Assembly: GCF_000024365.1 (NCBI RefSeq)
Contig: NC_013235.1
Coordinates: forward strand, 5,518,001-5,582,000
Direction: 5' to 3'
Origin: Nakamurella multipartita DSM 44233
GTDB lineage: Bacteria; Actinomycetota; Actinomycetes; Mycobacteriales; Nakamurellaceae
Length of the DNA stretch: 64,000 bases
Shown here: positions 16,389-24,697 of the stretch, one piece after another
Numbering within the stretch: position 1 is the stretch's first letter
Layout: each line of letters opens with the position of its first letter
The notes under the pieces: model-generated
Told to the model about the DNA's origin: nothing
What the model saw: only the letters and a program-made list of their open reading frames with translations
Databases searched by the model: none
Position numbers and translations under genes: made by a program

Positions 16389-18014
16389 TCAGCCGCCGGA
16401 CTTGACCCCGACGCTGGTGGCCGGCGCGACGAACTCGGCGCCGACCGGCACCCCCGCGTACTGGTCGCGGATCGCGTCGATCAGCCGGCGGGCCCGCGCG
16501 GTCAGCCGGGGCTTGCCGGCCGGCTGGGGCGCGGACTCGATGCCGACCGGCTGCGCGTCGGACTGCGAGCCGGAGATCAGGTCCGGTGGCGCGGCCTCGA
16601 CCTCGGGTTCGGCCGTCGTCACCGCGTCGGACTCCTCGGTCTGCAGGCGGCCCTTGGTCACCAGGACGCCGAGATCGGCGCCCTTCCAGCGATAGTCGCC
16701 GGCGCCGAAGATGCGCAGGAAGAAGCACTCGCTCTCCCGCTGCAGCTGGTGCCAGTCCAGCGCGGCCCGGCGGAAATGCAGCTCGCCGTCGTCGTCGAAG
16801 TACCACTGCCCGGTCCGGGCGCCCTGGGTGATCAGCTCGACCTCGGGTGAGATCTCCTTGATCACCATCTGCGACCAGACGTCGACCGAGGCGAGATCCT
16901 CCCAGCGGCGGTTGATCTCGTCGACGTCCAGCTCGTAGTCGACGCCCATGAACTCCAGCAGGTGGAACAGGAACAGCGGCATGTCCGAGTAGGCGCCGGC
17001 GGTGACGTTGGTGATCGAGGACGCCCCGCTGATCCGCGGGTTCAGCTCGCCCAGGTAGACCTCTTCGGAGTCCAGGTCGACCAGCACGTCGACCTCGAAG
17101 AAGCCCTTGTACCCCTCCCCGGCGAGCCGGTCGCCGAGCCGGCGCACCAGCTGGGTGGCCTTCTCCCGGCGCAGCCCGGTCAGCACCTCCGGGTACATCT
17201 CGTTGCCGCACCAGCCGCCCTTGTACGGGGTCAGCTCGGCGTGCCCGACTAGCTCGGACATGAACGGCCCGACCACGGTGCCGTGCCGGGTCAGCACGGC
17301 CTCGACCGCGATGCCGCGGTTGTTGATCCGCTTCATGATCTTCTGCTGCTGGCCGACGATGTCGTCGGCGTTCTTGTCCCAGTCCGCCTGGCTGGTCAGG
17401 AAGAACGTGGTCTTGCCGGAGTCGCCGTATGGGGTCTGCAGCACCACGTCGGTGCCCAGGCCGGCGGCGGTGCACTCCTTGACCAGCTCGTCCCAGGTGT
17501 CCACCGAGGTCAGAATGTTCGGCACGCTGGGCGCGCCGGCCTCGTTGCCCAGCCGGGTGGTGACGATCTTGGAGTCCAGGTGTTCGCGCAACGCGGCCGA
17601 GGGCAGGATCAGGTCGTAGCCGAGCTCGGCGCAGATCCGCTCGGTCTCCTCGTCGAAGAAGACCATGGCGACCTTGGGTCGGCCGCCGTTGCGCTGCATG
17701 TAGGCCCGCACCTCGGGGTGCTGCAGCAGGTAGTTGTTGATCTCCTCGCCGCTCTCGAACTCGATGTACGGCTTGTCCTTCGGCGTGAACACCCGCGGAT
17801 GGGCGCCGTCCCACGCGTCGTAGTAGGTCACGTATTCGAAGTTGCGCACCCACCGGTCCAGGCCGAGCAGGTTGAACGGGGTCGCTCCGATGAAGAACAC
17901 CGGAGTGGTGTTGGTCCGGAAGAAGTGTCGGATCTCGGCGATTCCCTTGAGGGGCCGCTGGCCGAAGGGCGCCGACCCGGAAGCCGTCCCGCCCGGGGTG
18001 CTCTGCTCACTCAT
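16389..18014 (-). CDS. ATP-grasp family protein (annotated in relatives as biotin carboxylase-like)
   Basis: A 541-residue protein with an ATP-grasp fold in the middle. YGDSGKTTFFL (near 195-205) is a nucleotide-binding loop, FFEVDVLVD and LGELNPRISGASS (near 320-345) are the metal-binding Glu/Asn strands. The C-terminal 90 residues are a Pro/Glu-rich linker plus a short helical end. There is no biotin-carrier domain, so the carboxylase name is doubtful; an acid-amine or acid-thiol ligase is as likely. ATG 18014 is chosen; the longer frame runs over the promoter of the divergent C45 gene. The 148-bp shared promoter gap suggests the two genes work together. Confidence 0.75.
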   Translation of the reverse strand: MSEQSTPGGTASGSAPFGQRPLKGIAEIRHFFRTNTTPVFFIGATPFNLLGLDRWVRNFEYVTYYDAWDGAHPRVFTPKDKPYIEFESGEEINNYLLQHPEVRAYMQRNGGRPKVAMVFFDEETERICAELGYDLILPSAALREHLDSKIVTTRLGNEAGAPSVPNILTSVDTWDELVKECTAAGLGTDVVLQTPYGDSGKTTFFLTSQADWDKNADDIVGQQQKIMKRINNRGIAVEAVLTRHGTVVGPFMSELVGHAELTPYKGGWCGNEMYPEVLTGLRREKATQLVRRLGDRLAGEGYKGFFEVDVLVDLDSEEVYLGELNPRISGASSITNVTAGAYSDMPLFLFHLLEFMGVDYELDVDEINRRWEDLASVDVWSQMVIKEISPEVELITQGARTGQWYFDDDGELHFRRAALDWHQLQRESECFFLRIFGAGDYRWKGADLGVLVTKGRLQTEESDAVTTAEPEVEAAPPDLISGSQSDAQPVGIESAPQPAGKPRLTARARRLIDAIRDQYAGVPVGAEFVAPATSVGVKSGG

Positions 18015-18162
18015 GGGCCTGATCGTTGCGTACGGGCTGGTCAGCGGCAACCGGGCCGCGCACGGGACCGGCGCGGCGAGCCCGGGCGGGGTCGAACCCG
18101 GCGAGGGATGATGACGCGACGCCGGAGTCGGGCCGGCCGCGGGAAGGGATGGTCGGTCGGTC

Positions 18163-19248
18163 ATGGTGCTGGGTGGGGGTCGGCGCAAGGGCCTGAACCC
18201 GTTCCCCCGGGCGTTCCCGCCGCCCCGTCCGATCGACGCCGACGCCCCGATCCCGCTCACCGTCTTCGGCATCCACGAACCCACGCCCGGGCCGCGCTGG
18301 CAGGCGCTGTTCGCGGCCACCTGGCCGGGCTACCGCCGCTGGTACCTGCAACGCGACGTCCGACCGCGCCCCGCCCTGGGGCTGGCCCAGGACATGCTGG
18401 CCACCCACATGCCGGAGCTGCTGCCGACCTACCGGCGGATGGTCGAGCTGGCCGAGGAGTCCGTCGCCGCGCTGAATCTGGCCTCCGACGACGTGGCCGC
18501 CCGGATGCTGACCCTGTGGGATCCGCCGCGGTTCCTGCCCGGTTGCTCGCAGGCGGTCATCACCGCGCCGGAGATCGCGCTGTGCCGCAACTACGACTAC
18601 TCCCCCGCGCTGTGGGAACGGGTCGTCATCTCCACCGCATTCGACGGTCGCCGGGTGATCGGCAACGGCGACTGCCTGTGGGGGCTGACCGACGGGATGA
18701 ACGACGACGGGCTGGTCGTCTCGCTCAGCTTCGGCGGCCGCCGCGGGTCCGGGCCGGGATTCGCCGTGTCCCTGGTGGTCCGGTACCTGCTGGAGGTCGC
18801 CAGCAGCACCGAGCAGGTGCGCGAGATCCTGAGCCGGATGCCGGTCGCGATGGCCTACAACCTGACCGTCGTCGACGCGTCCGGGACGGTGCTGACCGCC
18901 TTCGTCGGACCGGACCGGCGACCCGAGTTCAGCGATTCACCGATCGCCACCAACCACCGCGGCGAGGTGCCGGACAGCATCGAGCACGCCCGCCAGTTCG
19001 CCAGCGTGCCGCGCCGCGAGCGGCTGGCCGAGCTGGTCGCCGACGACCCGAGCCCCACCGACCTGGTCCGGGCGTTTCTCAAGCGGCCGCTGTACTCGAC
19101 CCAGTACTGGCGGGCGTTCGGCACGGTCTACACCGCGCTCTACCGGCCGGCCAGCGGCGCGATGCACCTGTACTGGCCGGGCCGCAGCTGGCGGCGCAGC
19201 TTCGACGACCCGGACGGCACGTTCGAGGTGGTCCTGCATCCGGGCTGA
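18163..19248 (+). CDS. C45-family Ntn-hydrolase (acyltransferase/amidohydrolase-like)
   Basis: A 361-residue protein resembling the C45 autoproteolytic family (isopenicillin-N acyltransferase relatives). GCSQA (127-131) supplies the probable nucleophilic Cys128 exposed by self-cleavage, NYDY (143-146) is the conserved downstream motif, and NGDCLWGLTDGMNDDGL is a second family block (first part NGDCLWGLTDG). Members hydrolyse or transfer acyl groups on amides. It is divergent from the ATP-grasp gene and convergent with the membrane hydrolase. A GGGAAGGG lies 15 bases upstream of the ATG, rather far. The substrate is unknown. Confidence 0.8.
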   Translation: MVLGGGRRKGLNPFPRAFPPPRPIDADAPIPLTVFGIHEPTPGPRWQALFAATWPGYRRWYLQRDVRPRPALGLAQDMLATHMPELLPTYRRMVELAEESVAALNLASDDVAARMLTLWDPPRFLPGCSQAVITAPEIALCRNYDYSPALWERVVISTAFDGRRVIGNGDCLWGLTDGMNDDGLVVSLSFGGRRGSGPGFAVSLVVRYLLEVASSTEQVREILSRMPVAMAYNLTVVDASGTVLTAFVGPDRRPEFSDSPIATNHRGEVPDSIEHARQFASVPRRERLAELVADDPSPTDLVRAFLKRPLYSTQYWRAFGTVYTALYRPASGAMHLYWPGRSWRRSFDDPDGTFEVVLHPG

Positions 19249-19314
19249 GCACCCGGCCCACCCACGGCCCGCGCTCACCCCCACCCGCGCGCACACCACG
19301 GCCCGCCCCGGTGC

Positions 19315-19370
19315 CGAGTGTGCAGATACGGCCCCTATTCCGGGCGATAAGGACCGTTTCTGCACACTCG
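19315..19370. terminator. Inverted repeat between convergent C45 and membrane hydrolase genes
   Basis: CGAGTGTGCAGATACGG (19315-19331) is repeated in inverse, with one mismatch, at 19354-19370. The 22-base centre contains a smaller CCTAT...ATAAGG pair. The right arm ends just before the stop codon of the minus-strand gene, so it can serve both directions. Confidence 0.65.
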
Positions 19371-19376
19371 ATGGGG

Positions 19377-21149
19377 TCAGCCGGCGTCGTCCTCGGCCAG
19401 GATGATCGCCCGCAGTTGCTCGGCCTTCTCCGGTGTCCACCCGGCCGGCTGCACCACCTGGGCCCAGGCGTCCAGGTAGTTCACGGTGTAGTCGTGGCCG
19501 TGCCCGCTGGGCACGTCGACGAGTTCCATCATGTCCACGGTGACCTGCCAGAACGTCACGAACGGGACCCAGAACATGCCCTCGAGCTGGTCCGTGCCGG
19601 CCGGTTCGTCCAGCCAGTCCGGGCGGGTCAGCAGCAACGACGGACTCCACCAGACGACCGGATCGGACCCGTGCATGACGTAGAGCACGCGGGTGCCGTC
19701 CCACGGGGCGTCCGTCGGCCGGGTCGGCTGGGACGGGTCGGGGGTGAACCGCACGGTGCGGCCGTCACGGAAGACCGGCTCGGCTGCGGTGCTGCCGGGG
19801 TCGCGACCGGCCTCGAACTCCTGCCGCAGCGCGTTGAAGTTCGGCGGGCCGACGAACAGCACCCCGTCGGTGCGATTGGCCAGGTCGGCCTCGCCGCTGA
19901 AGGCCGCCTCGCCGGAGAACGAGCCCAGGCTCACCCCGAACACCAGCAGCTTGGGCCGATCGTCGACGGGCAGGGCGATCCAGCGCTGGTACACCGCGTC
20001 GAACATCGCCCGGCCGGCCTCCCGGGCCCGGACCTGATCGACCATGAACGAGAGCCACGACGGCAGGTAGCTGTACTGGATGCCGACACTGGCCACGTCA
20101 CCGCGGACCTCGTACTCCAGTGCGTCGATGGAGGCCGGGTCGATCCACCCGGTGCCGGTGGTCCCGGCGACCACGAGGTACTCGCGGTCGAAGCCGCCGG
20201 CCCGCTCCAGATCCTGCACGGCCAGCTGCGCCCGTTCCTCCACGTTCGGCGCGGACTGGATGCCGGCGTAGGCCCGGATCGGCTCCAGCGCGGGCCCGCC
20301 CCAGAACGCGGCGATCTGCTGCTGGGTCGGTCCGGTGCCGGTGTAGTTGCGGCCCTGCAGGCCGAGCGTGTCCCAGGCGACCAGGGAGTCCGGGCCGCCG
20401 GAGCGCAGGGCCGTCGTCGGCTGCTCGGCGCCGTCCGCGGTGCCCCGGTCGGCCACCGAGAAGCTGTTGTCCAGGCCCTGCAGCAGCACGTCCTGCAACA
20501 GCCCGGAGACCAGCAGCACGCTGAGCCCGGTGACCGCCACCCAGCCGATCGCCCGGGCCGCCCGCCGGCCGATCCAGCGGGACAACAGCCCCCACAGCCA
20601 GCGGTACGCCCCGCGCAACCCCCGGCCGATCGCCACCAGCAGGACGAAGACCAGCGCGGCCGAGACCGGCAGCAACAGCTTGGACCACCAGCTTTCGGCC
20701 GGCGCGGACATCATGTCCCGCAGCTGGCGCTGCCAGCGCTGGCCGAGCAGCCAGCACACCAGCAGCAGCACCGCCCCGACGGCGTAGAACACCGGCCAGG
20801 ACCAGCGCCGGGGTGGACGGGCCGGCCGATCGGGGAAGGCCCGCCAGACCGACGCGCCGACGACGCCCAGCCCGTACCCGATGGCCGCGCTGATGCCGCA
20901 GACCACGCCCTGCAGCAGGCCCGGGCGCGGCACCAGGGACGGGCTGAACGACAGGCCCGCGAAGATCAGCGCCGTCCACGCGCCGGGCAGCGTGTACCGG
21001 AACCAGGCGCCGCGGCGGGGCGGGCGGTCCGCCGCCGGCGGGGCGGCCGCCGGTGGGGCAACCGCCGGCGGGGCCGCGGGGTCGGTGGGTCCGGCCGGCG
21101 CCGTCTGATCGACGGGCTCCACGGACTGATCGGATGGCATGCGGCCCAC
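19377..21149 (-). CDS. Membrane alpha/beta-hydrolase family protein (Abhydrolase_9-like)
   Basis: A 590-residue membrane protein. After a Pro/Ala-rich N-terminus, four or five hydrophobic helices occupy residues about 50-225 (for example YAVGAVLLLVCWLLG and LLPVSAALVFVLLVAIG). A large C-terminal domain holds the nucleophile elbow GVSLGS (near 408-413) and HGHDYTVNY near the C-terminus. This arrangement matches the actinobacterial PF15420 plus PF10081 family. The substrate is unknown; an envelope ester or lipid is likely from location. Start at 21149 or, three codons later, 21140. Confidence 0.82.
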   Translation of the reverse strand: MGRMPSDQSVEPVDQTAPAGPTDPAAPPAVAPPAAAPPAADRPPRRGAWFRYTLPGAWTALIFAGLSFSPSLVPRPGLLQGVVCGISAAIGYGLGVVGASVWRAFPDRPARPPRRWSWPVFYAVGAVLLLVCWLLGQRWQRQLRDMMSAPAESWWSKLLLPVSAALVFVLLVAIGRGLRGAYRWLWGLLSRWIGRRAARAIGWVAVTGLSVLLVSGLLQDVLLQGLDNSFSVADRGTADGAEQPTTALRSGGPDSLVAWDTLGLQGRNYTGTGPTQQQIAAFWGGPALEPIRAYAGIQSAPNVEERAQLAVQDLERAGGFDREYLVVAGTTGTGWIDPASIDALEYEVRGDVASVGIQYSYLPSWLSFMVDQVRAREAGRAMFDAVYQRWIALPVDDRPKLLVFGVSLGSFSGEAAFSGEADLANRTDGVLFVGPPNFNALRQEFEAGRDPGSTAAEPVFRDGRTVRFTPDPSQPTRPTDAPWDGTRVLYVMHGSDPVVWWSPSLLLTRPDWLDEPAGTDQLEGMFWVPFVTFWQVTVDMMELVDVPSGHGHDYTVNYLDAWAQVVQPAGWTPEKAEQLRAIILAEDDAG

Positions 21150-21302
21150 TCCTTGGTCGTTCCGACGACGGTCAGGCGCCTGCCCGCTGACGTGCTCGTC
21201 GCCGCGACCATTGTCCGGCCCGGCGAGGAGCGATCCGTCCTCCGGGCATCCCCACCCGGCGAAAGTGATCCACGTCGCAGCATTCCCCGACGGATCGGGC
21301 GG

Positions 21303-23099
21303 TCAGCCGAGCAGCTGCAGGGCCAGCCACAGCTCGCTGCGCACCGTCGGCGAGTCCAGGTCCCGGCCGAGCAGCTGCCCGGCCAGGGTCATCCGGCGGC
21401 GCAGCGTGTGCCGGTGCACCCCCAGCGCGGCCGCGGCCGGGTCCCACTGGCCGTGATGTTCCAGCCAGGCCCGCAGCGAGGCGACCAGCTCCCCGCGTCC
21501 GGTCCGGTCGTGCTCGACCAGCGGCGCCAGCAACGACGCCGCGAACGCCGCCGCCCGCCGCGGGTCCCACAAACCCTCGATGCCGGTGGTCGCGATGGCG
21601 TCGAAGCCGAGGGTGGGCAGGCCGCGAGCGGCCGCCGCGGCGGCGGCCTGCCGGGCCTGGGTGAGCGCGGCGGGCAGCCCGGTGGCCGGCGTCGGCGCGG
21701 ACCGGCCAACCGGGCGGGCGCCGGCGGCGGGATCCGCCGGGCCAGCGGGTGGCCCGGTCGGCGGTGCGGCGGCCGTCGCGGTGATCGGTGACGCGGGGGT
21801 GGGTGACGCGGGGGTGGGGGACGCGGGGGTGGGGGACGCGGAGGAGGCGGGAAGCGCGGCGGCCAGCTCGGCCGCGAGTTCGGCCGCCGCCGCTTCGGCT
21901 CCGTCGGCGGCGGTGAGCACGATGAGGTCGCCGTCCCGGTCGGTCGTCCAGACCGCCCCGCTGACGGCCCCGCCCACCCGCGCAGACCGTCCGCGCGGAT
22001 GATGTCGTTGACTCCCGTCCCACCCGTCCCAATCGGTGCTGGTTGATCCGCGCCGGCGAAGTTGATCCGCGCGGGGTAGGGGGTGATCCGCGCGGGGAAG
22101 GGGGTGATCCGCGCGGGGAAGGGGGTGATCCGCGCGGGACGGCGGGGCGGGGCGGGCGGGGGCGACCAGGACCACCAGGGGGTCGGGGGGCCAGGTCGCA
22201 CCGACCCGGTCGGCGAGCGTCCGGGCCAGGTCCAGGTGGCCGTCCAGGGCCAGGTCCAGGGCCACCGAGCGGACCTCGGCCAGGGCGTCGGGGCGGGTGG
22301 CGTCCTGCTCGAAACCCAAGGTGAGCAGCATGACGGCGGCGTTGACCAGGTGCCGGTCGGCCGACGGCAACGGACCCGGCCGCCCGACGGCCAGGAAGCC
22401 GCGCCGGCGGGTGCCCGCCCCGACCGGCTGCAGGCTGACCGTGTCGGTGCGGCCGTCCACGTCGATCTCGAACCCGGCGCCGATCGAACCGCGATGATCG
22501 CGCAGCCGGGCCACCTCGACGGCCACCACCGGCACCACCGCCGCGGCCCGCTCCGAGCTGGTCGCCAGCGCGGCTCCGCGCTCGTCCAGCAGTACGGCCC
22601 ACCCGTCGATCTTGCGGGCCAGCAGCCGGATCAGCCGGGCCGGCGACTGCAGGGAGAGGGCGGCTCGGGTCAGCTCCTGCTGGGCGGTGAAGGTACGGGC
22701 CACGGCCGCGTACTCGTCCGCGGCCAGGGCGCTGGACACGGCCCGGGACAGCGCGATGAACGGGGTACGCCGGGGCACCCGCAGCAGTGGCAGGCCCAGC
22801 GCGTCGGCGGCCCGGACCAGCTCGTCCGGGATCTCGGCGAAGCTGAGCCCCACCCCGAAGCCCAGGCCCCGGACCCCGGCGTCGCGCAGCTTGCCGACGT
22901 ACCCGGCCAGGTCCAGGCCGTCCCGGACGAACAGGCCGGTGGTCAGCAGCAGCTCGCCGCCGGACAGGAACGGGGTCGGATCGTCCAGCTCGCTCACGTG
23001 CACCCAGGTGATCGGGTCCGGCGCTCCGGGGGCGGCCCCGGCGATCAGGTGCACGCCCAGCTCCGGCAGCTGGGCCAGCTCCCGGACGGTCAGTGCCAT
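21303..23099 (-). CDS. PucR-family transcriptional regulator, probable gab regulator
   Basis: A 598-residue protein. Residues about 5-125 are the PucR-type sensor domain (LTVRELAQLPELGVHLIAGA at its start). Residues about 545-590 are the C-terminal HTH_30 DNA-binding domain (LGVHRHTLRRRMTLAGQLLG). The linker between them is abnormal: residues about 325-360 are translated GATCCGCGCGGGG repeats (RADHPLP three times) plus a copy of the 39-bp dispersed element, and residues about 420-440 are PTPAS repeats. It is divergent from gabT-gabD. In Corynebacterium glutamicum the PucR-type GabR activates gab genes, so a similar role is inferred. A TAGAGT hexamer (minus strand, 23147-23142) may be its -10. 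Confidence 0.85.
   Translation of the reverse strand: MALTVRELAQLPELGVHLIAGAAPGAPDPITWVHVSELDDPTPFLSGGELLLTTGLFVRDGLDLAGYVGKLRDAGVRGLGFGVGLSFAEIPDELVRAADALGLPLLRVPRRTPFIALSRAVSSALAADEYAAVARTFTAQQELTRAALSLQSPARLIRLLARKIDGWAVLLDERGAALATSSERAAAVVPVVAVEVARLRDHRGSIGAGFEIDVDGRTDTVSLQPVGAGTRRRGFLAVGRPGPLPSADRHLVNAAVMLLTLGFEQDATRPDALAEVRSVALDLALDGHLDLARTLADRVGATWPPDPLVVLVAPARPAPPSRADHPLPRADHPLPRADHPLPRADQLRRRGSTSTDWDGWDGSQRHHPRGRSARVGGAVSGAVWTTDRDGDLIVLTAADGAEAAAAELAAELAAALPASSASPTPASPTPASPTPASPITATAAAPPTGPPAGPADPAAGARPVGRSAPTPATGLPAALTQARQAAAAAAARGLPTLGFDAIATTGIEGLWDPRRAAAFAASLLAPLVEHDRTGRGELVASLRAWLEHHGQWDPAAAALGVHRHTLRRRMTLAGQLLGRDLDSPTVRSELWLALQLLG
21788..21843. repeat. 15-bp tandem repeat inside the PucR gene
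   Basis: About four copies of a GTGACGCGGGGGTGG unit in frame with the regulator gene encode the SPTPA repeats. The 15-bp period preserves reading frame, so the copy number can vary without breaking the protein. Confidence 0.75.
21993..22140. repeat. 39-bp element copy B plus GATCCGCGCGGGG array inside the PucR gene
   Basis: Copy B of the 39-bp element occupies 21993-22031. It is followed by TGATCCGCGC units starting at 22044, 22063, 22084, 22105 and 22126 (periods 19, 21, 21, 21). All of it is translated on the minus strand, as a multiple of three overall, giving the RADHPLP repeats. The same combination of element and array lies in an intergenic gap at 43520-43770. Confidence 0.8.
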
Positions 23100-23113
23100 G
23101 GCCGCTCCCGCGG

Positions 23114-23147
23114 CGAATGCGCCACTGTGTCCATTCGTTCCACTCTA
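23114..23147. promoter_or_regulatory. Divergent PucR-gabT control region with inverted repeat
   Basis: CGAATG (23114-23119) and CATTCG (23132-23137) form an inverted pair 12 bases apart, just upstream of the regulator start and next to its possible -10 hexamer (ACTCTA at 23142-23147 on the plus strand). It is a candidate operator for autoregulation. Confidence 0.3.
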
Positions 23148-23276
23148 GTGCGCCAGAACGGCCCATTACCCGAGCGGACGGATTCGAGGAGGCTGAAGCC
23201 AGCACGCGATGACCACGCGAACCCCACCCTGCCCGGCTGCTGCCGCGCCGGCGACCGGTCCGAGAACAGGAGCACC

Positions 23277-24659
23277 ATGACCGCCACGCTGCCCACCACG
23301 TCCGCCTCCACCACCGTCACCGGCCCGGCGTCCACCGATCTGCCGCAGGAGCGCCGGCTGGTGACCGAGCTGCCCGGACCCAAGTCGCGCGAGCTGTTCG
23401 CCCGGCGCAACAGCGTCGTCTCGGCCGGGGTCAGCACCGCGTTCCCGGTCTTCATCGAGCGCGCCGGTGGCGGCGTGCTGGTCGACGTGGACGGCAACTC
23501 GCTGATCGACCTCGGGTCCGGCATCGCCGTGACCAGCGTCGGCAACGCATCGCCCAAGGTCGTGCAGGCGGTCAGCGAGCAGGTCGCCGCGTTCACCCAC
23601 ACCTGCTTCATGGTCACCCCGTACGAGGGGTACGTGCAGGTCTGCGAGCAGCTGGCCGAGCTGACCCCGGGCGATCACGCCAAGAAGTCGGCCCTGTTCA
23701 ACTCCGGGTCCGAGGCGGTGGAGAACGCCGTCAAGATCGCCCGGCACGCCACCGGCCGCACCGCGGTCGTCGCGTTCGACCACGCCTACCACGGCCGGAC
23801 CAACCTGACGATGGCGTTGACCGCCAAGAACATGCCCTACAAGCACAAGTTCGGCCCGTTCGCCTCCGACATCTACCGGGTGCCGACGTCCTACCCGTTC
23901 CGGGACGCCGGCGTCGACGGCGCCGCCGCGGCGGCCCGGGCGATCAGCCAGATCGCGGTCCAGGTCGGCACCGAGAACGTCGCCGCGGTGATCATCGAGC
24001 CGATCCAGGGTGAGGGCGGCTTCGTCGTGCCGGCCGCCGGCTTCCTGCCGGCCGTTGCCGACTGGTGCAAGGCCAACGGCATCGTCTTCATCGCCGACGA
24101 GATCCAGACCGGCTTCTGCCGCACCGGCGACTGGTTCGCCTGCGACCGCGAGGGCGTCGTGCCCGACCTGATCACCACGGCCAAGGGCATCGCCGGCGGG
24201 CTGCCGCTGGCCGCCGTCACCGGCCGGGCCGAGCTGATGGACGCCGTGCACGCCGGTGGCCTGGGCGGCACCTACGGCGGCAACCCCGTCGCCTGCGCGG
24301 CCGCCCTGGGCACCATCGCCACCATGCGCGAGCTGGACCTGGCCGGCGCCGCCCGGGCCATCGAGGAGACCATGACGACCCGGCTGCGGGCCATCGCCTC
24401 CCGGCACCCGGCCATCGGTGACATCCGGGGCCGCGGCGCGATGATCGCCGTCGAGCTGGTCAAGCCGGGCACCACCGAGCCGGACGCCGCCCTCACCGGG
24501 GCGATCGCCAAGGCCTGTCACGCCCAGGGCGTGGTCGTGCTGACCGCCGGCAGCTACGGCAACGTGTTGCGCTTCCTGCCGCCGCTGGTGATCGGCCAGG
24601 ATCTGCTGAACGAGGGCCTGGACGTCATCGAGGCCGCGTTCGACCAGCTCGCCGCCTGA
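23277..24659 (+). CDS. gabT: 4-aminobutyrate transaminase
   Basis: A 460-residue class III PLP aminotransferase. It transfers the amino group of GABA to 2-oxoglutarate, giving succinic semialdehyde. Motifs include NSGSEAVENAVK (142-153), the DHAYHGRT segment, FIADEIQTGF with the cofactor-binding Asp (271-280) and the PLP lysine K303 (TTAKGIAGG). ATG 23277 follows ACAGGAG; the longer open frame crosses the promoter. It is followed 38 bp downstream by gabD. Confidence 0.95.
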   Translation: MTATLPTTSASTTVTGPASTDLPQERRLVTELPGPKSRELFARRNSVVSAGVSTAFPVFIERAGGGVLVDVDGNSLIDLGSGIAVTSVGNASPKVVQAVSEQVAAFTHTCFMVTPYEGYVQVCEQLAELTPGDHAKKSALFNSGSEAVENAVKIARHATGRTAVVAFDHAYHGRTNLTMALTAKNMPYKHKFGPFASDIYRVPTSYPFRDAGVDGAAAAARAISQIAVQVGTENVAAVIIEPIQGEGGFVVPAAGFLPAVADWCKANGIVFIADEIQTGFCRTGDWFACDREGVVPDLITTAKGIAGGLPLAAVTGRAELMDAVHAGGLGGTYGGNPVACAAALGTIATMRELDLAGAARAIEETMTTRLRAIASRHPAIGDIRGRGAMIAVELVKPGTTEPDAALTGAIAKACHAQGVVVLTAGSYGNVLRFLPPLVIGQDLLNEGLDVIEAAFDQLAA

Positions 24660-24697
24660 CGCCCGCCACCATCGACGACCCGACACGAAGGACGACC

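Noticed and set aside
17283-21791. A 1,502-codon open frame on the plus strand
   Set aside because: It overlaps three well-supported genes in other frames, and its composition (Arg, Gly, Pro, Ala-rich) is that of a GC shadow.
22083-23276. Extended N-terminus of the GABA transaminase
   Set aside because: The extension is antisense to the PucR gene; a clear ribosome site and conserved N-terminus place the start at 23277.
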